A stretch of 64,000 nucleotides of DNA from Polynucleobacter sp. VK25 (GCF_018687355.1 NZ_CP061288.1:310001-374000); one strand, 5' to 3'; positions 41,213-51,161 are shown, counted from the stretch's first letter. Numbers and translations are program-made. Notes: generated from the sequence alone by a model not told the origin.

Positions 41213-43447
41213 ATGGCTTCAGAGAAATCAAAGATTATTTATACGCTGACAGATGAGGCGCCGCTTTTGGCGACTTGTGCATTTCTGCCAATTATTCGTA
41301 CTTTTACGGCACCTGCTGGCGTAGAGATTGTGACGAGTGACATTTCTGTTGCCGCTCGTATCTTGGCTGAGTTTTCTGATTGCCTAACCCCCGAGCAGCA
41401 AGTTCCAGATAATTTGGGCGCGCTCGGTAAGATGACTTTATTGCCTGATACCAACATCATTAAGCTGCCAAATATTAGCGCCTCCGTTCCTCAGTTGCTT
41501 GCGGCGATTAAAGAATTGCAGGCTAAGGGTTACAAGATTCCGAATTTCCCTGAAGATCCAAAAACAGACGAAGAAAAATCTATCCGCACTCGTTATTCCA
41601 AATGTTTGGGTAGCTCAGTGAACCCAGTATTGCGTGAGGGCAACTCTGACCGTCGTGCTCCTCCTGCTGTGAAGCGTTACGCCCGTAAAAATCCACACTC
41701 CATGGGAGAGTGGAGTCAAGCTTCCCGTACACACGTATCCCATATGCATGGCGGCGACTTTTACTCTAGCGAGAAGTCAATGACCATGACTAAGGCTTGC
41801 GATGTGAAGATGGACTTGGTAACCAAGAGTGGTAAGACTATTGTTCTAAAACCAAAAGTCTCTTTGCTGGCTGGCGAAATTATCGACAGCATGAACATGA
41901 GCAAGAAAGCACTTTGCGAGTTCTACGAAAAAGAGATCGAAGATGCTTACAAGACTGGCATGATGTTGTCCTTGCACGTGAAGGCAACCATGATGAAAGT
42001 TTCTCACCCAATCGTGTTTGGTCATGCAGTGAAGATCTTCTACAAAGATGCTTTTCAAAAGCACGCTAAGCTATTTGAAGAGTTGGGTGTAAATGCCAAT
42101 AACGGTATGAGCAGCCTGTACGAAAAAATCAAAACTTTGCCAGAATCAAAGCGCGAAGAAATCATTCAAGATTTACACGCTTGTCATGAGCATCGCCCAG
42201 CATTAGCGATGGTAGATTCTGCTAAGGGCATTACTAACCTGCACTCCCCAAGCGACGTGATCGTGGATGCTTCTATGCCAGCGATGATTCGTGTTGGTGG
42301 CAAGATGTGGGGCGCGGATGGTCGTTTACATGACACCAAGGCCGTTATTCCAGAAAGTACCTTTGCTCGTATCTACCAAGAAATGATCAATTTCTGTAAG
42401 ACGCACGGTAACTTTGATCCAACAACGATGGGTACAGTACCTAACGTAGGCTTGATGGCCCAACAGGCTGAAGAGTACGGTTCACACGACAAGACTTTTG
42501 AAATTCCTGAAGCTGGCGTAGCGCGGATTGTTGCTGATGACGGCACTGTATTACTTGAGCAGAATGTCGAAGAGGGTGATATCTGGCGTATGTGCCAATG
42601 TAAAGATGCGCCAATTCGTGACTGGGTGAAGTTAGCTGTGAATCGCGCACGACTTTCCAATACTCCTGCCGTATTCTGGCTCGATGAGTACCGCCCACAT
42701 GAAGCTGAGTTGATCAAGAAGGTAAATACTTATCTTAAAGACTACGACCTCAAGGGTGTCGATGTTCAGATCATGTCTCAGACTCGTGCAATGCGTTACA
42801 CCTTAGAGCGCGTGATTCGTGGCAAGGACACTATTTCTGTAACCGGCAATATTTTGCGTGACTACTTAACCGATTTGTTCCCAATCATGGAATTGGGTAC
42901 CAGCGCGAAGATGTTGTCTATCGTGCCTTTGATGGCTGGTGGCGGCTTGTTTGAAACTGGTGCGGGTGGTTCTGCTCCGAAGCACGTGCAACAGTTGGTA
43001 GAAGAAAACCACTTGCGCTGGGATTCGCTGGGTGAGTTCTTGGCTTTAGCGGTGTCTCTTGAGGATATCGGCGATAAGACGGGCAATAACAAAGTGAAAA
43101 TCTTGGCTCGTACTTTAGACGAAGCTACTGGTAAGTTATTGGACAACAATAAATCACCTTCACCACGTACAGGCGAGCTAGATAACCGCGGTAGCCAGTT
43201 CTACCTAGCAATGTACTGGGCTGAAGCATTGGCCGCTCAAACCGAAGATAAAGAATTGCAAGCTTACTTTGCGCCTTTAGCAAAATCCTTGATTGAGAAT
43301 GAAAAGAAAATCGCGGATGAGCTCAAAGCAGTTCAGGGTAAGCCAGCGGATATCGGCGGCTACTTTGTTGCTGATTCAGAAAAGTGCAAAGCGGTCATGC
43401 GTCCTAGCGCTACCCTAAATGCAGCTCTGAAGGCGGCAAGAGCATAG
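41213..43447 (+). CDS. icd: NADP-dependent isocitrate dehydrogenase, monomeric type
   Basis: A 744-residue enzyme of the monomeric IDH family (about 80 kDa, unrelated in length to the 45-kDa dimeric form). Conserved segments: [75 protein letters not shown] and [16 protein letters not shown]. It oxidatively decarboxylates isocitrate to 2-oxoglutarate, making NADPH. AGGAAA precedes the ATG; codon use is strongly biased, suggesting high expression. Ended by a UUCG-loop terminator. Common in aquatic and soil proteobacteria. Confidence 0.95.
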   Translation: MASEKSKIIYTLTDEAPLLATCAFLPIIRTFTAPAGVEIVTSDISVAARILAEFSDCLTPEQQVPDNLGALGKMTLLPDTNIIKLPNISASVPQLLAAIKELQAKGYKIPNFPEDPKTDEEKSIRTRYSKCLGSSVNPVLREGNSDRRAPPAVKRYARKNPHSMGEWSQASRTHVSHMHGGDFYSSEKSMTMTKACDVKMDLVTKSGKTIVLKPKVSLLAGEIIDSMNMSKKALCEFYEKEIEDAYKTGMMLSLHVKATMMKVSHPIVFGHAVKIFYKDAFQKHAKLFEELGVNANNGMSSLYEKIKTLPESKREEIIQDLHACHEHRPALAMVDSAKGITNLHSPSDVIVDASMPAMIRVGGKMWGADGRLHDTKAVIPESTFARIYQEMINFCKTHGNFDPTTMGTVPNVGLMAQQAEEYGSHDKTFEIPEAGVARIVADDGTVLLEQNVEEGDIWRMCQCKDAPIRDWVKLAVNRARLSNTPAVFWLDEYRPHEAELIKKVNTYLKDYDLKGVDVQIMSQTRAMRYTLERVIRGKDTISVTGNILRDYLTDLFPIMELGTSAKMLSIVPLMAGGGLFETGAGGSAPKHVQQLVEENHLRWDSLGEFLALAVSLEDIGDKTGNNKVKILARTLDEATGKLLDNNKSPSPRTGELDNRGSQFYLAMYWAEALAAQTEDKELQAYFAPLAKSLIENEKKIADELKAVQGKPADIGGYFVADSEKCKAVMRPSATLNAALKAARA

Positions 43448-43494
43448 TAGGTGGAAGCGATAGGTGCCTAATCTTAGAATTGGGCTTACCATTT

Positions 43495-43524
43495 AAAGGC
43501 AAACTTTCGAGTTTGCCTTTTTTC
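43495..43524 (+). terminator. Terminator after icd with UUCG tetraloop
   Basis: Stem AAAGGCAAACT/AGTTTGCCTTT, 11 bp, closed by TTCG and followed by TTTTTC. Confidence 0.92.
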
Positions 43525-43555
43525 TTTATGAGTTCCTGCTTGCTATTTTTAATTA

Positions 43556-43963
43556 ATGCCAAAACCAAAAGACCTGGTGGAATTGAGTTACCTGAGCGAA
43601 GCTGTCTCGGATATGTCTTTTCTTGGCTTAATGCGATTGCTAGAGTCAGCGCGTGCATTTAATCAAAAGCATGGCGTCACCGGCATTCTTTTTTATGACA
43701 ATCAGCAGTTTGCTCAAATTATTGAAGGTGAGCGCGCTAGTGTGATGAAGGTCTGGAAACGCATTCAGGAAGATAAGCGTCATCATCGAGTTGAACTATT
43801 GGAGATTAAAGAAATATCCGAGAAAAGCTACCCTGATTGGCTGCTTCGCTTTTATGGCGGCGAGTCTTTGGTTAGAGAGTACCCTGCCTTAGCTGAAATG
43901 GTTGGGGGTATGGATAAGCAAAGTCTTGCTTTAATGAACAAAATGCGCGAGATTCAGCCTTAA
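43556..43963 (+). CDS. Stand-alone BLUF-domain blue-light sensor
   Basis: A 135-residue protein whose first 95 residues are a BLUF domain binding FAD: LVELSYLSEAV with the photoactive Tyr12, FNQKHGVTGILFYDN with the flavin-contacting Asn36, FAQIIEGE with the switch Gln54, and semi-conserved Trp95 in YPDWLLRF. BLUF proteins respond to blue light by rearranging hydrogen bonds around flavin. No output domain is fused, only a 35-residue helical tail, so it must signal by binding a partner; none is obvious nearby. Confidence 0.9.
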   Translation: MPKPKDLVELSYLSEAVSDMSFLGLMRLLESARAFNQKHGVTGILFYDNQQFAQIIEGERASVMKVWKRIQEDKRHHRVELLEIKEISEKSYPDWLLRFYGGESLVREYPALAEMVGGMDKQSLALMNKMREIQP

Positions 43964-44019
43964 GCAAGAAATTGCCATCGGTAGGAAAATAGATTTATTC
44001 CATTTCCAAGGGGTACGAA

Positions 44020-44982
44020 ATGCGCTTTATCGACAAGACTATTCTTGCAAGTGATATTACTCCGCAAGCCGTATTTGAAAACCGCAGAAATCTGATCAAG
44101 ACGGCAGCCGCTGGGGGCTTTGGCATGGCTTTGGCTCCTTGGTTCTCAAGAGAGGCGCTTGCTGCTACCCCAGAAAAGCTAGCCGCTGTGCTGAACCCGG
44201 CTTTTGCTGACAAGGATGGGCTTACTGCTTATAAGTACGTTACTAGCTATAACAATTTTTATGAGTTTGGTACGGATAAGGCGGATCCAGCTGCGCATGC
44301 GGATACCTTGCAAACCCGCCCTTGGACAATATCGATTGAAGGTCTAGTCAAAAAACCAATGACGCTGGATATTGACGCACTTCTCAAATTATCACCAATG
44401 GAAGAGCGTATCTATCGGATGCGCTGTGTTGAAGGTTGGTCGATGGTGATTCCTTGGGATGGCTATTCACTCTCCAAGTTAATTAATAAAGTGGAGCCAC
44501 TAGCTTCTGCAAAGTTTGTGGAGTTTATTTCTCTAGCAGATCGCAAGCAAATGCCTGGAGTGAAGAGCAACATCATTGATTGGCCTTATCGCGAAGGCCT
44601 ACGTATGGATGAAGCAATGAACCCATTGACACTGTTGACCTTTGGCTTATATGGCGAGGTACTGCCTAAACAAAATGGCGCCCCTGTCCGTATAGTGGTG
44701 CCTTGGAAGTATGGCTTTAAGAGCGCTAAGTCGATTGTGAAAATCCGTTTTACAGAAGAAATGCCTAAGACCAGCTGGAATCAGTTCGATGCGCGTGAAT
44801 ATGGTTTCTACTCAAACGTCAATCCTCAGGTAGATCACCCGCGCTGGAGTCAGGCAGTCGAGCGCCGCATTGGTGACCCTAAGGGAATGTTTGCGCCAAA
44901 GATTAAAACCCAGATGTTCAATGGTTACAGTGAACAAGTAGCTAGTATGTATACGGGCATGGATCTGAAAAAGTACTATTAG
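44020..44982 (+). CDS. msrP: Methionine-sulfoxide reductase catalytic subunit MsrP
   Basis: A 320-residue molybdoenzyme exported by Tat: N21-R22-R23-N-L-I-K followed by a hydrophobic stretch and cleavage near SREALA. The molybdopterin-coordinating Cys136 sits in [18 protein letters not shown], and [17 protein letters not shown] is also typical. MsrP (YedY) reduces methionine sulfoxide in periplasmic proteins using electrons from the haem protein MsrQ. MsrQ is not next door but about 10 kb away at 54.6 kb. A lipocalin gene follows after 2 nt. Confidence 0.92.
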   Translation: MRFIDKTILASDITPQAVFENRRNLIKTAAAGGFGMALAPWFSREALAATPEKLAAVLNPAFADKDGLTAYKYVTSYNNFYEFGTDKADPAAHADTLQTRPWTISIEGLVKKPMTLDIDALLKLSPMEERIYRMRCVEGWSMVIPWDGYSLSKLINKVEPLASAKFVEFISLADRKQMPGVKSNIIDWPYREGLRMDEAMNPLTLLTFGLYGEVLPKQNGAPVRIVVPWKYGFKSAKSIVKIRFTEEMPKTSWNQFDAREYGFYSNVNPQVDHPRWSQAVERRIGDPKGMFAPKIKTQMFNGYSEQVASMYTGMDLKKYY

Positions 44983-44984
44983 TA

Positions 44985-45545
44985 ATGAGCAAAATTTATT
45001 CGATATTTTTTAGTGCTTGTCTCTTTATCGCTAGCTTTTCTGCTTATGGTCAGGGAAACGATGTTCCGGTAAAAACTATTCCCTCATTAGACGTTCAGCG
45101 TTATTTGGGAACTTGGTATGAGATTGCAAAATACCCGAACTGGTTTCAAAAGAAGTGCGCAAGTAATACCAAGGCAGTGTATTCGGCTAGGGCAGACGGA
45201 ACTTTGAAAGTCCTCAATAGCTGCAAAACAACTGAAGGTGAAATTTCAGAGGCTGAAGGAACGGCTCGTCAGATCGGACCTAAGGACTCTCCAAAGCTAG
45301 AGGTACGCTTTGCACCCTCATGGCTATCCTTCATACCGATGGTATGGGGTGATTATTGGGTGATTGATTTGGACCCACAGTATCAGGTAGCGGTAGTGAG
45401 CGATCCACGTCGTGAATACCTCTGGATTCTGTCTAGAACCCCTCAATTGGATAAAAAAGTATACGAAGATACATTGCAGCGCATACAGGCTCAACAGTTT
45501 GATGTGCGTAAGTTAGAGTCAACCCCACAAGTCATTGCAAAGTAA
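44985..45545 (+). CDS. blc: Lipocalin (Blc-like), exported
   Basis: A 186-residue lipocalin: signal peptide IFFSACLFIASFSAYG-Q, then the lipocalin signature VQRYLGTWYEIAKYPNWFQ, NCK region (VLNSCKT), WGDYWVIDLDPQYQVAVVSDPRREYLWILSRTP. The fold binds lipids or small hydrophobic molecules. The usual Cys lipobox is absent, so it is probably soluble in the periplasm rather than anchored. It is cotranscribed with msrP, consistent with envelope stress or repair. Confidence 0.88.
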   Translation: MSKIYSIFFSACLFIASFSAYGQGNDVPVKTIPSLDVQRYLGTWYEIAKYPNWFQKKCASNTKAVYSARADGTLKVLNSCKTTEGEISEAEGTARQIGPKDSPKLEVRFAPSWLSFIPMVWGDYWVIDLDPQYQVAVVSDPRREYLWILSRTPQLDKKVYEDTLQRIQAQQFDVRKLESTPQVIAK

Positions 45546-45565
45546 ATCGATTAATACATTCGAGT

Positions 45566-46489
45566 ATGACCGCACACCTATTACCACCTGGCATTGAGGT
45601 CTTTGAAAGAGGCTGGCTCTCTGCCAATAATATTGTTCACTTTGGTGATGATGATGTCTCCTTGGTAGATTCAGGATATTGGTCCCACCAAAATCTCACC
45701 CTAGATTTAGTGCGCAACGCTCTGAAAAAACATGGATTACCAGCTTTAAATAAACTGGTAAATACCCATCTTCATTCAGATCATTGTGGTGGTAATGCGG
45801 CATTAGCCAGCGCATTTGACTGCGAGGTATTTATTCCTGTTGCTGAAGAGCTGGCAGTTAAAAACTGGGATAACCATTTATTAAGTTATGACAACCTGGG
45901 GCAGGAGTGTCCGCAGTTTGTGCATCATGGAGTATTGGTTCCGGGTGAGGAGATATTACTTGGAAGATATCTCTGGAAAATATTAGCTGCACCAGGACAT
46001 GATCCGCATTCGGTCATGTTGTATCAGGCTGATCACTGTATTTTGATTTCTGCAGATGCATTATGGGAAGAGGGTTTCGGAGTCATTTTCCCCGAGTTGT
46101 GGGGCGAGGCAGGCTTTGAGGAGGTGGCGCAAACTTTGGATCTCATCGAGACCTTACCTGTAGGGCTTGTGATTCCGGGGCATGGCGCACCTTTTGTGAA
46201 TGTTGAAAAATCTTTAGCTACAGCGCGTTCAAGACTGGATTACTTAGCATCTGATCCAGATCGTAATGCCCGTCACGGCGCTAAAGTCTTGCTGAAATAT
46301 CGTTTGCTGGAATGGCGCAGTCGTAACCTAGATCAGGTAAATCATTGGATTGCTAACACGCCCGCATTAATCAGTGCCGCAAAAATCCTGAATATGGATA
46401 TAGATGAATTTACTCAGTGGTTGCCTAAGGCCTTAGTTAAATCGGGTGCGGCAAAACTAGAGGGTGAAGTCTTGGTTGATCTTGCCTAA
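45566..46489 (+). CDS. Metallo-beta-lactamase-fold hydrolase
   Basis: A 307-residue protein with the HxHxDH zinc motif in NTHLHSDHCGGNAAL, APGHDPHSVMLYQADH, ISADALWEEGFGVIFPELWGE and VIPGHGAPFV. The C-terminal 90 residues form a helical extension as in the CPSF/lactonase-like or glyoxalase-related SoxH-type proteins. There is no signal peptide. The substrate is unknown. It lies 20 nt downstream of the lipocalin, so it may share the msrP transcript. Confidence 0.8.
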   Translation: MTAHLLPPGIEVFERGWLSANNIVHFGDDDVSLVDSGYWSHQNLTLDLVRNALKKHGLPALNKLVNTHLHSDHCGGNAALASAFDCEVFIPVAEELAVKNWDNHLLSYDNLGQECPQFVHHGVLVPGEEILLGRYLWKILAAPGHDPHSVMLYQADHCILISADALWEEGFGVIFPELWGEAGFEEVAQTLDLIETLPVGLVIPGHGAPFVNVEKSLATARSRLDYLASDPDRNARHGAKVLLKYRLLEWRSRNLDQVNHWIANTPALISAAKILNMDIDEFTQWLPKALVKSGAAKLEGEVLVDLA

Positions 46490-46508
46490 CCTTTGCATGT
46501 CCCTGACA

Positions 46509-47303
46509 TTAAAAAGTGAGGGAAATTTTTCCATACACGGTCCAGTTGTACAGTTGATAAGTTTGTACAACTTGTTTGGCGCCGCCAATTGCGACTAACC
46601 AATTTTTGCTGAGGCGATGGGTGACCATTGCGTCGATCGGTAAAAACCAGCCACCGCTTACTGCGTTATAAACAGCACCATTTTCATCCCAGAAGCGCAG
46701 CTGGGTACTTGGGCTTAGATTCAAACCTATCGTTGGATACAGTTCGAGGCGGCTTGTAAGGGTGGGCGGGTTTGTGCCTGCAGGTACTTTTGGATTAAAT
46801 CCAAACATATACCTGGCCAGCGGTGAAATATCCGAAAGTACTTGTTGCCCACTACCCACAGGTTTAAATGAGCTGCTTACTTGAGGGCCGGCTAACCACT
46901 GGCCCGTATTACCAAGAGGGGCAAACAAGCGTGCACCAACATTACCAAACCAGCCCGCTTGCCCGCCCCAGATTGTGAGCATTGCGTTGTTCGGGGAGAA
47001 GGTTCCGGTCGATTGAGCAGCTAGTTGTGGTCCATAGACCGCAGTATAGGCTGTATCCAGCCTCATCGTTCCGTGCCAATCACCAATATTTAAAGGGTTG
47101 TAGTAACGTAATTTGAGGGTGTCAGCATAGTTTTGTGAACCATCGTACTCATGGTAGCCCCAAAATTCCAGGATGTGGTCTTTTGATCTGTCTTGAGATG
47201 CATTAACGAGCCCTAAAATAGGAGCAGAGCTCTGTTCTGCTGCATAAACTAAAGCAGTAGAGGTGCACAGCAATAGAAGGGTTAGTACGCGCATAAATGT
47301 CAT
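46509..47303 (-). CDS. Outer-membrane beta-barrel protein, unknown function
   Basis: A 264-residue protein with signal peptide VLTLLLLCTSTALVYA-A. The mature part has amphipathic strands (DHILEFWGYHEYDG, DTLKLRYYNPLN, SRLELYPTIGLNLSPSTQLRFWDENG) and ends TVYGKISLTF with the terminal Phe of outer-membrane proteins. No family is recognised. It is convergent with the metallo-hydrolase and divergent from the SDR gene. Channel or sensor roles are equally possible. Confidence 0.6.
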   Translation of the reverse strand: MTFMRVLTLLLLCTSTALVYAAEQSSAPILGLVNASQDRSKDHILEFWGYHEYDGSQNYADTLKLRYYNPLNIGDWHGTMRLDTAYTAVYGPQLAAQSTGTFSPNNAMLTIWGGQAGWFGNVGARLFAPLGNTGQWLAGPQVSSSFKPVGSGQQVLSDISPLARYMFGFNPKVPAGTNPPTLTSRLELYPTIGLNLSPSTQLRFWDENGAVYNAVSGGWFLPIDAMVTHRLSKNWLVAIGGAKQVVQTYQLYNWTVYGKISLTF

Positions 47304-47359
47304 ATAGGCATTAATATTAAATTACAAAGCACTATTTACTAAGGATTTGAAGAGGAAGT

Positions 47360-48130
47360 ATGGAACATACCGTATTAGTTACTGGCGCAACTGCTGGATT
47401 TGGAGAGGCAACTGCCCGACGTTTTTTGGCTAATGGTCATAAGGTTGTGGCTGTGGGTAGAAGAGCTGAGCGTTTAGAGGCCCTCAAGAACTCTTTGCCG
47501 GCTGAGCAACAGAAAAAACTGCTCACCATGGTGGTAGATGTTTGCGACAGTGCTCAGGTAGATACTTTGGCAACCGTGCTGCCAGCTGAATTTTCAAAAG
47601 TGACTGTACTCGTGAATAATGCTGGCCTTGCCTTGGGTTTGGAGCCAGCTCATAAAGCATTTTTGAGTGATTGGGACCAAATGATTGATACCAACATCAA
47701 AGGACTTGTACACATGAGTCGCGCATTTTTGCCTGGCATGGTCGAGCGCAAGTGTGGACATGTGATTAATTTGGGTTCCGTTGCTGCAAACTACCCTTAC
47801 CCAGGTGGAAATGTTTATGGTGGAACCAAGGCATTCGTAAAGCAATTTAGTTTAAATTTACGCGCTGATCTCATTGGTACTCCTGTGCGAGTGACCTGCA
47901 TTGAGCCAGGGATGTGTGCTGGCACAGAGTTCTCCAATGTTCGATTTAAAGGCGATGATGACAAGGCGGAGAAGGTCTATACCGGTGTCCAGGCTTTGAG
48001 TGCTGATGATGTTGCAGAGACCATCTATTGGTCTGCCACCCTGCCTAGCCATATGAATATCAATGTACTCGAAGTAATGCCGGTTCAGCAGGCATTTAAT
48101 GCCTTTAATGTGCACCGTGGTGAGTTCTAG
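47360..48130 (+). CDS. Short-chain dehydrogenase, YdfG-like
   Basis: A 256-residue SDR: cofactor motif TGATAGFG (Gly-rich, TGxxxGxG), NNAGLALG, catalytic Ser in INLGSVAANYPYPGGNVYGGTKA with Y and K of YxxxK. The region GRRAERL after beta-2 favours NADP. GMCAGTEFSNVRFKGDDDKA is very close to the YdfG type, which reduces 3-hydroxy acids/malonic semialdehyde. The AGGAAG ribosome-binding site precedes the ATG. Followed by an FAH-family gene. Confidence 0.88.
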   Translation: MEHTVLVTGATAGFGEATARRFLANGHKVVAVGRRAERLEALKNSLPAEQQKKLLTMVVDVCDSAQVDTLATVLPAEFSKVTVLVNNAGLALGLEPAHKAFLSDWDQMIDTNIKGLVHMSRAFLPGMVERKCGHVINLGSVAANYPYPGGNVYGGTKAFVKQFSLNLRADLIGTPVRVTCIEPGMCAGTEFSNVRFKGDDDKAEKVYTGVQALSADDVAETIYWSATLPSHMNINVLEVMPVQQAFNAFNVHRGEF

Positions 48131-48196
48131 GAGGATTAGGATAAAGTATTGGTAGCTAAATCTTGGACGTATATAAAAATCAATCAAGGAGACGGT

Positions 48197-49000
48197 ATGT
48201 CAGACCACAATAACCAAGCAAGCCGACGCAATGCCATGAAGATGGGTGTCGGTCTCGCAACTCTAGCAACAGCTAGCGTTTCAGGGCAGGCACAAGCAGC
48301 TGAGGTAAAGACCCCATTTGCTGTAAGTCAGGTTTATATTCCAATTGCAGGTAGCTCACAAGAATTTCCAGTGAGAAGGATTTACTGCATTGGCAGAAAT
48401 TATGCGGCGCATGCAAGAGAGATGGGTTCTGACCCAACTCGTGAGCCACCATTCTTCTTCCAAAAACCAACTGATGCAATTCAGTTTGTTGCCCCAAACA
48501 AGATTGTTGATCACCCCTATCCAACCTTAACTAAAAACTATCACTATGAAGTGGAGTTGGTAGCAGCGTTGAATAAAGGCGGAAAAAATATTCCAGTGGA
48601 AAAAGCCTTGGAGTATGTCTATGGTTATGCCCTTGGATTGGACATGACGCGCAGAGATTTGCAGCGTTTTATGGGTGATCAAAAAAAGCCTTGGGAAATC
48701 GGTAAGTCCTTTGATTACTCGGCGCCTATTGGCCCTATTTACACAGTAGATAAGGTAGGGCATTTTAAAAATGGCGCCATTGCATTGTCGGTGAATGGCG
48801 TTACCAAACAAAGCGCTGATCTGAGTCAGATGATTTGGTCTGTTGCAGAGCAAATTGCCAAACTTTCTGAGGCGAATGAACTCTTCCCTGGGGACATTAT
48901 TTATTCGGGCACGCCTGAAAATGTGGGTCCAGTTGTTAAGGGCGACGTTGTACGTTGCACGATTGCTGGATTGCCTGATTTAGTTGTGAAAATCGTCTAA
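48197..49000 (+). CDS. Fumarylacetoacetate hydrolase-family protein with Tat-type signal
   Basis: A 267-residue FAH-fold protein. The start at 48197 has an AAGGAG site. The N-terminus reads MSDHNNQASRRNAMKMGVGL… ending SGQAQA-A, a twin-arginine-like export signal (S-R-R-N-A-M-K). The enzyme part has IYCIGRNYAAHAREMG, PPFFFQKPTDAI, the metal site HYEVELVAAL with E-x-E, GYALGLDMTRRDLQ and IIYSGTPENVGPV. FAH-family enzymes hydrolyse or decarboxylate acylpyruvates in the cytoplasm; an exported one is unusual. The last stop is directly followed by the ModA-like protein, pointing to a shared periplasmic role. Confidence 0.82.
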   Translation: MSDHNNQASRRNAMKMGVGLATLATASVSGQAQAAEVKTPFAVSQVYIPIAGSSQEFPVRRIYCIGRNYAAHAREMGSDPTREPPFFFQKPTDAIQFVAPNKIVDHPYPTLTKNYHYEVELVAALNKGGKNIPVEKALEYVYGYALGLDMTRRDLQRFMGDQKKPWEIGKSFDYSAPIGPIYTVDKVGHFKNGAIALSVNGVTKQSADLSQMIWSVAEQIAKLSEANELFPGDIIYSGTPENVGPVVKGDVVRCTIAGLPDLVVKIV

Positions 49001-49762
49001 ATGTTGGCGAGGGCTCTAGTAGGACTTTTATGCCTGGGATCTCTGGTTTGCTCATATGGTGCGCATGCTGCTGAATATCGGTTTTATTCAGCGGCTGGCG
49101 CCAAAGTCCCGTTGAATGAGTTATCACAATTATTCAATCGGACCCAGTCCGACAGCAAGATAGTCAATTATTTTGATACTGCTGGGGCTGCAGAGAAGCA
49201 ATTCTTAGAAGACCCGAAGAGTAGTTGCTTGGTAACAACCCAAGTGCGAATTAATGGCGCCATCAAATCTGGTGCTCTGAAGAGTCAAGAGCAAATTTCT
49301 TTGGCTGATACGCTGGCGGGCTTAGCCTCATCAAGTGCGGCGAAACCCAAAATTGGAAACACTCAAGAACTACGTAATGCGCTATTAAATGCAAAATCCA
49401 TTGCGTTTTCTGATCCTGCCAGAGGGGCTACGGTAGGTAAGCATTTCGAAGAAATGATTAAGAAGCTAGGTATTGAAAAAGAAGTGATGGCAAAAGCCAT
49501 GCTTGCTAGCGATGGCGTTGAAACTATGAAGCTGGTTATGGCTAAAAAAGTAGAGTTAGGTGTAACCCAAATGAGTGAGGTGATTCAGGCTGATCGCAGC
49601 ACGCTGGTTGGGCCATTCCCTCCTGAGTTTGAGTTGGCGACACGCTATTCTTTATGGTGCAAAGATCCATCCTCACCGGAGATCTCTTCGTATATTGCTT
49701 TGCTGAAATCTCGCTTTGGAGCACAGGTGTTTAGTTACAACGGATTGCGCCCAGTTCAATAA
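49001..49762 (+). CDS. ModA-like periplasmic solute-binding protein
   Basis: A 253-residue exported protein: signal ALVGLLCLGSLVCSYGAHA-A, then YRFYSAAGAKVPLNELSQLFNR, SIAFSDPARGATVGKHFEEMIKKLGI and MAKKVELGVTQMSEVI. SAAGxxxPLxEL and the AFSDPARGA segment recall ModA/type II anion-binding proteins, but the molybdate residues are not all evident. There is no modBC, so it is an orphan binding protein. It starts on the base after the FAH-family stop, so they are translated together; perhaps it presents a small acid to that enzyme. Confidence 0.75.
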   Translation: MLARALVGLLCLGSLVCSYGAHAAEYRFYSAAGAKVPLNELSQLFNRTQSDSKIVNYFDTAGAAEKQFLEDPKSSCLVTTQVRINGAIKSGALKSQEQISLADTLAGLASSSAAKPKIGNTQELRNALLNAKSIAFSDPARGATVGKHFEEMIKKLGIEKEVMAKAMLASDGVETMKLVMAKKVELGVTQMSEVIQADRSTLVGPFPPEFELATRYSLWCKDPSSPEISSYIALLKSRFGAQVFSYNGLRPVQ

Positions 49763-49797
49763 ATACGCCAACTCTTGCAGTGGTTTCTAGGCAAGGG

Positions 49798-50334
49798 TTA
49801 CTTGGGCTTCCATTGATAAAATTTTGGAAACACGCGCATTACAACGGGACCATCAAAGTCCCAAGATTTGCAGGTTCCCAAGTAGAGTGGTGGCTTTTCT
49901 CCGCTCGGATCAAAAAAGGCCCCCGGTACGGATTGGTAAGCTGCGGTTGCTAGGTTATTGAGCAGTTCTCTTAGGTGAGTGCATCCTTTAATTCCACCAA
50001 GGTGGAGGTCAATCGTTTTGCGCCACCCCTTGCCTAAGCGTTCCCCAATCAAGCCATTCATCGGTGGAATTGCGGCTATGCATTCTGTATGAGGATGGCC
50101 ATCCATTGCCACTTCGATATCCTTGATGACAAATTCTTTATCCAGCGTGACTCTTACCCACATGTCATGAAAGGCTTCGCCAGGCTGCCAGATTTTTGCG
50201 CTGGTCTGAAATGGATTTGTCTTAAAGTCTTTTAAGTGCCCCTCGATATCCCATAATCCGTCCTCTCTCGCAAAACCCTGGAAAGTAATTTCTCGCGTGT
50301 GGAGGAGGGAGCGTGGTTTTGGGGTGGAGAGCAT
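49798..50334 (-). CDS. DUF2889 family protein
   Basis: About 178 residues with the DUF2889 signature: RSLLHTREITFQGFAREDGLWDIEGHLKDFK, HDMWVRVTLDKEFVIKDIEVAMDGHPHTECIAAIPP, GCTHLRELL and KPPLYLGTCKSWDFDGPVV. The family is widespread in betaproteobacteria; function unknown. The frame is open to 50442, but that would overlap the divergent pseudouridine synthase. The ATG at 50334 gives a start just before the conserved block and is preferred; the exact start is unsure. Confidence 0.72.
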   Translation of the reverse strand: MLSTPKPRSLLHTREITFQGFAREDGLWDIEGHLKDFKTNPFQTSAKIWQPGEAFHDMWVRVTLDKEFVIKDIEVAMDGHPHTECIAAIPPMNGLIGERLGKGWRKTIDLHLGGIKGCTHLRELLNNLATAAYQSVPGAFFDPSGEKPPLYLGTCKSWDFDGPVVMRVFPKFYQWKPK

Positions 50335-50435
50335 TTTGTTGGCATCTAGGAATGGCGGGAATACCCAATGATAATGAATTGCAGGCTGAGCAACCGATCT
50401 GATATTGGTCTTGTCTGTAGTATCCTCTGCAGCAT

Positions 50436-51161
50436 ATGGCAAAACCGATTTCCCTAGAAAAAATTCTCTTTAGCCAAGGCTTTGGAACCCGTCGCTATTG
50501 CAGCGATTTAGTGTATGCCGAGCTGGTTAAGGTGAATGGAGAATTGGCCGAAGATCCCGAAGAACGAATTGCAACCGAAAATTTGATTCTGAATGTTGAA
50601 GGCAAGGATTGGGAGTATCACGAGAAGGCTTATCTTGTTTTTAATAAGCCGGCTAATTATGAGTGCTCGCATAAAACGACCCATCACCCCAGTGTCTATA
50701 GCTTGCTACCAAGTCCTTTTGTTGAAAGAGGATTGCAGTGTGTGGGGCGATTGGACTATGACACTACCGGCTTACTATTGATATCAGATGATGGTCAGTT
50801 CATTCATAAGATGACTACCCCCAAGAAGAACATCGGCAAGGTTTATGAAATCACTACGCCGGAGCCTATTACTCAAAAACAAGTTGATCATCTGCTAAAT
50901 GGCGTTGTACTTGATGATGATCCAAAGCCTTGCTTTGCTTCAGCATGCAAACAAATTTCTGATCATGTGCTGGCAATGACGATTGTTGAAGGGCGTTATC
51001 ACCAGGTAAAGCGCATGATGGCTGCCGTAGGTAATCATGTTGCCAAACTGCATCGCACTGAAATCGGAGCATACAAAATGCCAACCGATTTGGCTGAGGG
51101 TGAATGGCGTTGGCTATATCCAGATGATTTAAAGCAGCTCGCACAAAGTGTAGCCACTTAA
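50436..51161 (+). CDS. Pseudouridine synthase, RsuA/RluE-type
   Basis: A 241-residue RsuA-family enzyme: a short S4-like RNA-binding head (LEKILFSQGFGTRRYCSDLV), then the catalytic block VGRLDYDTTGLLLISDDG containing the Asp that attacks uridine, KVYEITTPEPI and EGRYHQVKRMMAAVGNHVAKLHR. It converts one uridine of 16S or 23S rRNA to pseudouridine, RsuA (16S U516) being the closest by motif. The exact target cannot be told. A pterin dehydratase gene follows 18 nt later. Confidence 0.88.
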   Translation: MAKPISLEKILFSQGFGTRRYCSDLVYAELVKVNGELAEDPEERIATENLILNVEGKDWEYHEKAYLVFNKPANYECSHKTTHHPSVYSLLPSPFVERGLQCVGRLDYDTTGLLLISDDGQFIHKMTTPKKNIGKVYEITTPEPITQKQVDHLLNGVVLDDDPKPCFASACKQISDHVLAMTIVEGRYHQVKRMMAAVGNHVAKLHRTEIGAYKMPTDLAEGEWRWLYPDDLKQLAQSVAT

